Assembly (NCBI RefSeq): GCF_022376295.1
Contig: NZ_CP060140.1
Coordinates: 2,856,356-2,920,355, forward strand
Reading direction: 5' to 3'
Length of the DNA: 64,000 nucleotides
DNA from: Nodularia sphaerocarpa UHCC 0038
GTDB lineage: Bacteria; Cyanobacteriota; Cyanobacteriia; Cyanobacteriales; Nostocaceae
Shown: in pieces, positions 60,618 to 64,000 of the stretch
Numbering within the stretch: position 1 is the stretch's first letter
Layout: each line of letters opens with the position of its first letter
Made by a program: the position numbers and the translations under genes
The notes under the pieces: model-generated
Seen by the model: only the letters and a program-made list of their open reading frames with translations
Told to the model about the DNA's origin: nothing
The model's database searches: none

Positions 60618-61245
60618 GATTTCATTCTTCCTAGTGATATTTGTATATTCAATGCTCAAATCAACCAAATATTTCTAAGTATTCAGCATATCATTCATCA
60701 CACTCCAAAAGAATTTTTATAAAAAAAATGTTAAAAGTTATACATATATTACTATTCTTAAAAAATTAATATTTTTTGTAATTTTTTTTAATAGAACTAA
60801 AACATTTATTTTTATTAGATAAAAAAGTAGGAGGAGTCCCGTTTCCTTAACGTCGCTAAGAATTATTAATTTGACTATGAAGTTTTACGAGTCTTAATTA
60901 GTTTTGTCGCGCATCGGAACGCACCGCACCTTCAACAATTCAAGTTCCTTTAGCCCTATGGCGTAACACACTGTAGTGGACTGACAAGCCTAAAATGTTG
61001 CAATAGACAAAACTATTGTGGGGTGGGCATCCTGCCCGCCCAGAACAGGCAAGATGCCTGTTCCACAAGAGAAACATAATGCAACATTTTAAGCTTGTCA
61101 CGCCAGTAGGAATAATTTATATTTATTCAACCTATAGCAATTTCCATTTCAATAGGTACTACAAAATTATTCGACCACAGATGAACACAGATAATATAGT
61201 ACCTAGCAGACTAGGAAAGGCTATATGTACTATAGTCCTTTCCTA
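60618..61245. repeat. AT-rich gap with dispersed repeats
   Basis: No gene is seen. A GTGGGGTGGGCATCCTGCCC repeat at 61018-61041 is followed by an AACAGGC...GCCTGTT hairpin (61043-61063). A family-B MITE-like element occupies 61133-61225. The left part (60700-60830) is very AT-rich with homopolymer runs. Confidence 0.6.
61133..61225. mobile_element. MITE-like element, family B, copy 2
   Basis: Begins TATAGCAATTTCCAT and ends CTAGGAAAGGCTATA, with interior ATTCGACCACAGATGAACAC and GCAGACTAGG shared with the copy at 49554-49687. It is about 40 bp shorter because it lacks the tandem ACAGATGAAC units. Confidence 0.65.
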
Positions 61246-61608
61246 CTAAAGCGTTAGCCAGCTAAAAACTTGCTCAACAGTTAGGGATAAATCTATGTTG
61301 CTGAGAATGGGTAACGAGTCTGCACCTGTGAGCATATCAACTCGTTGATTTGGGAATATGGTTAAAATGCTGGCTTCTTCTGGAAAAATTAACCAGCCGA
61401 GTTCTGTGCTATTTTGCGAACAGTGTAGTAGGTTACGGAGAACTTTGGCTTGGCTTTGGTCTGGGGAAAGGATTTCTATTGCCCAGTCGGGATGAGTTTG
61501 AAAGCGATTGGCTATTCTGCCGGATGCTTCACGGGGAATGTGTTCCCAACGAAATACGGCAATATCAGGAACTATGGCAGCACCGCCAAAAACACAACGC
61601 AGTGCCAA
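61246..61608 (-). pseudogene. Uma2-family nuclease-like gene, 5'-truncated
   Basis: The 120-residue frame matches the C-terminal two thirds of Uma2 (DUF820) proteins, which have a PD-(D/E)xK-like fold: FGGAAIVPDIAVFRWEHIP, HPDWAIEILSPDQSQAKVL, STELGWLIFPEE. The first ~70 residues of the family, including the N-terminal strand-helix unit, are absent, and an in-frame TAA lies just upstream of the TTG-type start. I read it as a decayed remnant. Its upstream side abuts a terminator and tRNA-Gly. Confidence 0.7.
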
Positions 61609-61647
61609 ATTCTCTTACTTGTGTTTTAGTTTTTCAAGTTGTTAAAA

Positions 61648-61682
61648 AACCCCTACAAGAGTTAACTTACAGGGGTTTTTCG
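61648..61682. terminator. Bidirectional terminator next to tRNA-Gly
   Basis: AAAAAACCCCT...AGGGGTTTTT: a CCCCTAC/GTAGGGG-like stem bounded by A-run and T-run, 5 bp from the tRNA-Gly 3' end. On the minus strand it would end the tRNA transcript. Confidence 0.7.
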
Positions 61683-61686
61683 TTTA

Positions 61687-61757
61687 AGCGGGCGGCGGGA
61701 ATCGAACCCGCATTATTAGCTTGGAAGGCTAAAGTTTTACCACTAAACTACGCCCGC
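61687..61757 (-). tRNA. tRNA-Gly (anticodon TCC)
   Basis: On the minus strand the cloverleaf reads acceptor GCGGGCG pairing with CGCCCGC, D arm GTTT..AAAC type, anticodon stem TTAGC/GCTAA with loop CTTCCAA (anticodon TCC), T arm GCGGG-TTCGAAT-CCCGC and discriminator U, the usual bacterial tRNA-Gly base. CCA is not encoded. Confidence 0.94.
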
Positions 61758-61928
61758 AAAAAGAGAAAATATTTAATTAGCTCAATGTCCTAAGATACAG
61801 ACTACACATAAAATGGATATATGCTTTATCTTGCACACAGACATAAGTCAGTATAGCATACAATAATTTTATTGCACAAGATAATTTTCAAACTATTTTA
61901 AGTCAAGCATTTTTGCTAGTATTGGAAA

Positions 61929-63257
61929 ATGACCAAGAAATCCGATGCTGACCCGAAGTCAGTTGATTCTCAGCAATTTACCGAGCCGACTGATGGCAAA
62001 ACTAAGTCGGGCGATCGCGCTTGGTCAAACCGTATTGCTAATATTTGGAATAAAACCACAAACCGCTTAGTAAAGCTCGTACCTGTAGAGCAAGTAACAC
62101 AAACTATAGTTCAATGGTTTAGTGTGAGTGAAGCTGAGGTAGCAGAGATTTTGGCGACAGTTAGAGCCGAACTCCCAACCACAGAGGCTTTGCTAATTGG
62201 TAAGCCCCAAGCTGGCAAAAGTTCCATTGTCCGGGGCTTAACGGGAGTATCTGCGGAAATTGTCGGTCAGGGATTTCGCCCCCACACTCAACATACCCAG
62301 CGTTACGCCTATCCTTCTAGTGAACTACCGTTGCTGATTTTTACGGATACGGTGGGACTGGGAGACGTGAATCAGGATACTCAAGCGGTTATTCAGGATT
62401 TGATTAATGATTTACAAGAATCGACTCGTCGGGCTAGAGTCCTGATTTTGACTGTAAAAATCAATGATTTCGCCACCGAGACATTGCGACAAATTGCGGA
62501 AAAACTTCGTCAGCAGTACCCAGAGATTCCCTGTCTGCTGGCTGTTACCTGTTTACATGAAGTTTATCCCCCCAGTACAGCTGACCATCCTGAGTATCCA
62601 CCAGACTATGAGGAAGTCAACCGCGCCTTTACAGCCATTGAGGAAGCTTTTACAGGATTATACGATCGCTCTGTCCTGATTGACTTCACTTTAGAAGAAG
62701 ATGGCTATCATCCTGTATTTTATGGCTTAGAAGTATTACGGGATTCCCTGGCGGAACTACTTCCAGAAGCAGAAGCCGGTGCAATTTATCAGTTATTAGA
62801 CGATGCAGCTGGTAAGCAACTGGGTGATATTTACCGGGATGCTGGTCGGCGTTACATTCTCCCATTTTCGATTATGGCAGCGGCCTTGGCGGCTGTACCA
62901 TTACCATTTGCTACTATGCCAGTTTTAACTTCCTTACAAGTCTCAATGGTGGGTCTGCTAGGTAAATTATATGGGCAAACGCTGACTCCATCACAGGCAG
63001 GAGGTGTTGTTAGTGCGATCGCAGGTGGTTTTTTAGCCCAAGCTGTTGCACGAGAGTTAATCAAATTTGTGCCTGGTTTCGGTAGCGTCATCGCTGCTTC
63101 TTGGGCTGCTGCTTACACATGGGCGCTGGGAGAAGGTGCTTGTGTTTATTTTGGTGACTTGATGGGTGGTAAAAAACCCGATCCTCAGAAAATTCAAGCG
63201 GTGATGAAAGAGGCTTTTCAGAAAGCACAGCAAATGTTTAAAGGTATTAAAACCTGA
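61929..63257 (+). CDS. GTPase with DUF697 membrane domain
   Basis: A 442-residue protein. Residues 1-75 are a charged, helical N terminus. The GTPase domain has G1 GKPQAGKSS and G3 DTVGLGD; the usual NKxD guanine motif is replaced by VTCLHE, so nucleotide specificity may be relaxed. From about residue 310 the DUF697 part has two or three hydrophobic helices (ILPFSIMAAALAAVPLPFATMPVL, VVSAIAGGFLAQAVARELIKFVPGFGSVIAASWAAAYTWALGE). Such proteins attach to the inner membrane; their role is unknown, though links to stress and division have been suggested. The gene stands alone. Confidence 0.83.
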   Translation: MTKKSDADPKSVDSQQFTEPTDGKTKSGDRAWSNRIANIWNKTTNRLVKLVPVEQVTQTIVQWFSVSEAEVAEILATVRAELPTTEALLIGKPQAGKSSIVRGLTGVSAEIVGQGFRPHTQHTQRYAYPSSELPLLIFTDTVGLGDVNQDTQAVIQDLINDLQESTRRARVLILTVKINDFATETLRQIAEKLRQQYPEIPCLLAVTCLHEVYPPSTADHPEYPPDYEEVNRAFTAIEEAFTGLYDRSVLIDFTLEEDGYHPVFYGLEVLRDSLAELLPEAEAGAIYQLLDDAAGKQLGDIYRDAGRRYILPFSIMAAALAAVPLPFATMPVLTSLQVSMVGLLGKLYGQTLTPSQAGGVVSAIAGGFLAQAVARELIKFVPGFGSVIAASWAAAYTWALGEGACVYFGDLMGGKKPDPQKIQAVMKEAFQKAQQMFKGIKT

Positions 63258-63506
63258 AAATCATTAGAGAAACACAATATACAGCGATTTTCAGCTAAAT
63301 GAACCATATTTTTATGTCTCACGCATCAGCGAAGCACGAAGTGCGTTAGGCACAAAGGGGCAAAGGAAGAAAGAAATACAGATATCAGCGTGTGGTCTAA
63401 ATACATGAAAACTGCTGTAAGTAATTTGTTTAACTCTTCCTCTCTGCGACTCTGCGCCTCTGCGTGACAAAAACTGATCTCTTGATTCACCAACCAACTT
63501 CTGTCA

Positions 63507-64000
63507 TCAAAAAACCGAAGATTTATTTTCAGATGCTTGAACAAAAGCCTCAAATTGACCGTTGGGTGTCCATTGGATAGCGCCGTCATCTCTAGTAAAA
63601 AATAATTGTGTCTGGTTTTTACTCAATTCAGACAGAGTTTTTGAATCAACATTACCATAAGAGGCGATCGCCACCTGTGGTTGAAACATTTGTACTAACT
63701 CTCTTAAAGACTGAGGGCTACACCACAACACTTGCGGACGCAGCAAGCTTCCCGCTTTATATAGCTGTTCCACTTCTTGAGACTTAACATTACCTACCAA
63801 TAGCCAATTCTGACCTTGGATTTGAAATTGTAAAACAGGTAACTGCTCATTAATTAACTGAGCCACCGCCGAACCAGTATTTACTGTTTGACCGGGTGCT
63901 AAAGGCTGATAGATTCCTTGTTGCTTTTGGACTTCCTGTTGAATTGCCTGAATAGCAGTGGTACTTTTTACATTGGGTGAATATTCATAAAAATTTTTAA
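63507..64000 (-). CDS. ComEC/Rec2-like competence protein, C-terminal fragment
   Basis: The frame is open from the right edge of the window to the stop at 63507, giving 163 residues of a C-terminal domain. The sequence (INEQLPVLQFQIQGQNWLLVGN, LRPQVLWCSPQSLRELVQMFQPQVAIAS, TQLFFTRDDGAIQWTPNGQFEAF) matches the end of the metallo-beta-lactamase-like domain of cyanobacterial ComEC, the inner-membrane channel for DNA uptake. The membrane part lies outside the window. Internal GTG starts are not real starts. Confidence 0.78.
   Translation of the reverse strand, partial: KNFYEYSPNVKSTTAIQAIQQEVQKQQGIYQPLAPGQTVNTGSAVAQLINEQLPVLQFQIQGQNWLLVGNVKSQEVEQLYKAGSLLRPQVLWCSPQSLRELVQMFQPQVAIASYGNVDSKTLSELSKNQTQLFFTRDDGAIQWTPNGQFEAFVQASENKSSVF

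Noticed and set aside
61016..61249. 77-codon frame starting MWGGHPARP
   Set aside because: The start lies in a GGGTGGGCATCCTGCCC dispersed repeat and the rest crosses a MITE-like element. The same peptide also appears falsely upstream of devC.
61350..61793. 147-codon plus-strand frame across the Uma2 remnant and tRNA-Gly
   Set aside because: It is antisense to recognisable Uma2 coding sequence and reads through a terminator and a tRNA.

Overview
The window is chromosomal DNA of a filamentous, probably heterocyst-forming cyanobacterium (order Nostocales). The evidence is direct: frequent HIP1 octamers (GCGATCGC), photosystem II and I genes (psbA, psbO, psbEFLJ, ycf48, rubredoxin, psaI), ndhCKJ, a DevB/DevC-type exporter, a group 3 sigma factor of the SigF type, heptanucleotide tandem repeats and many small dispersed palindromic repeats. 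No species is assigned.

Layout. 1-4.8 kb: tail of a family-8 glycosyltransferase, a CobW-type metallochaperone, an ABA4-like membrane protein, several small conserved cyanobacterial proteins, moaC and tRNA-Arg. 4.8-10.6 kb: an MFS transporter, a GT2 glycosyltransferase, a murein endopeptidase divergent from a beta-lactamase-like serine hydrolase, and an orphan RND-type adaptor. 10.7-11.3 kb: a HigBA toxin-antitoxin pair. 11.5-19.9 kb: a co-directional block with two Rieske oxygenases, a divergent HemF, an ATC-hydrolase-like protein, an FAD oxidoreductase and DevB/DevC without DevA. It looks like an oxidative tailoring and export cluster. 20-28.3 kb: a ribbon-helix-helix regulator with repeated operators, an ATP-grasp ligase, a phosphoribulokinase-like kinase, a second toxin-antitoxin pair, an ACP-like protein without its serine, a ROK kinase and an ABC exporter. 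28.6-31 kb: psbA and cofG. 31.1-33.2 kb: a two-gene Z1-ATPase module of the kind seen in restriction-like defence loci. 33.4-39.5 kb: hflX, grxC-gshB, ftsZ and ftsQ.

40.4-44.7 kb: psbO, sigF and small conserved genes. 45.1-52.0 kb holds the most unusual system: four co-directional genes for a vWA protein with a membrane anchor, a 1045-residue tubulin-like protein, a MotA/ExbB/ZorA-like channel protein with a long helical tail, and a MotB/OmpA/ZorB-like partner. This amounts to a Zorya-like proton-driven motor pair joined to a tubulin-like protein and a vWA sensor in place of the usual Zorya effectors. A large conserved protein (52.1-54.6 kb) follows. 54.8-59.4 kb: psaI, psbJ-psbL-psbF-psbE, ycf48, rubredoxin and ndhCKJ. 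59.6-64 kb: two small coiled-coil genes, a truncated Uma2 gene, tRNA-Gly, a DUF697 GTPase and the C-terminal part of a ComEC-like protein.

A second theme is dispersed repeat activity. At least three MITE-like families with terminal inverted repeats are visible. Palindromic repeats form the C-terminal tails of two proteins, and a 94-bp unit carrying the end of devC is tandemly repeated. All functions are from reading the sequence and family knowledge; no database search was run.
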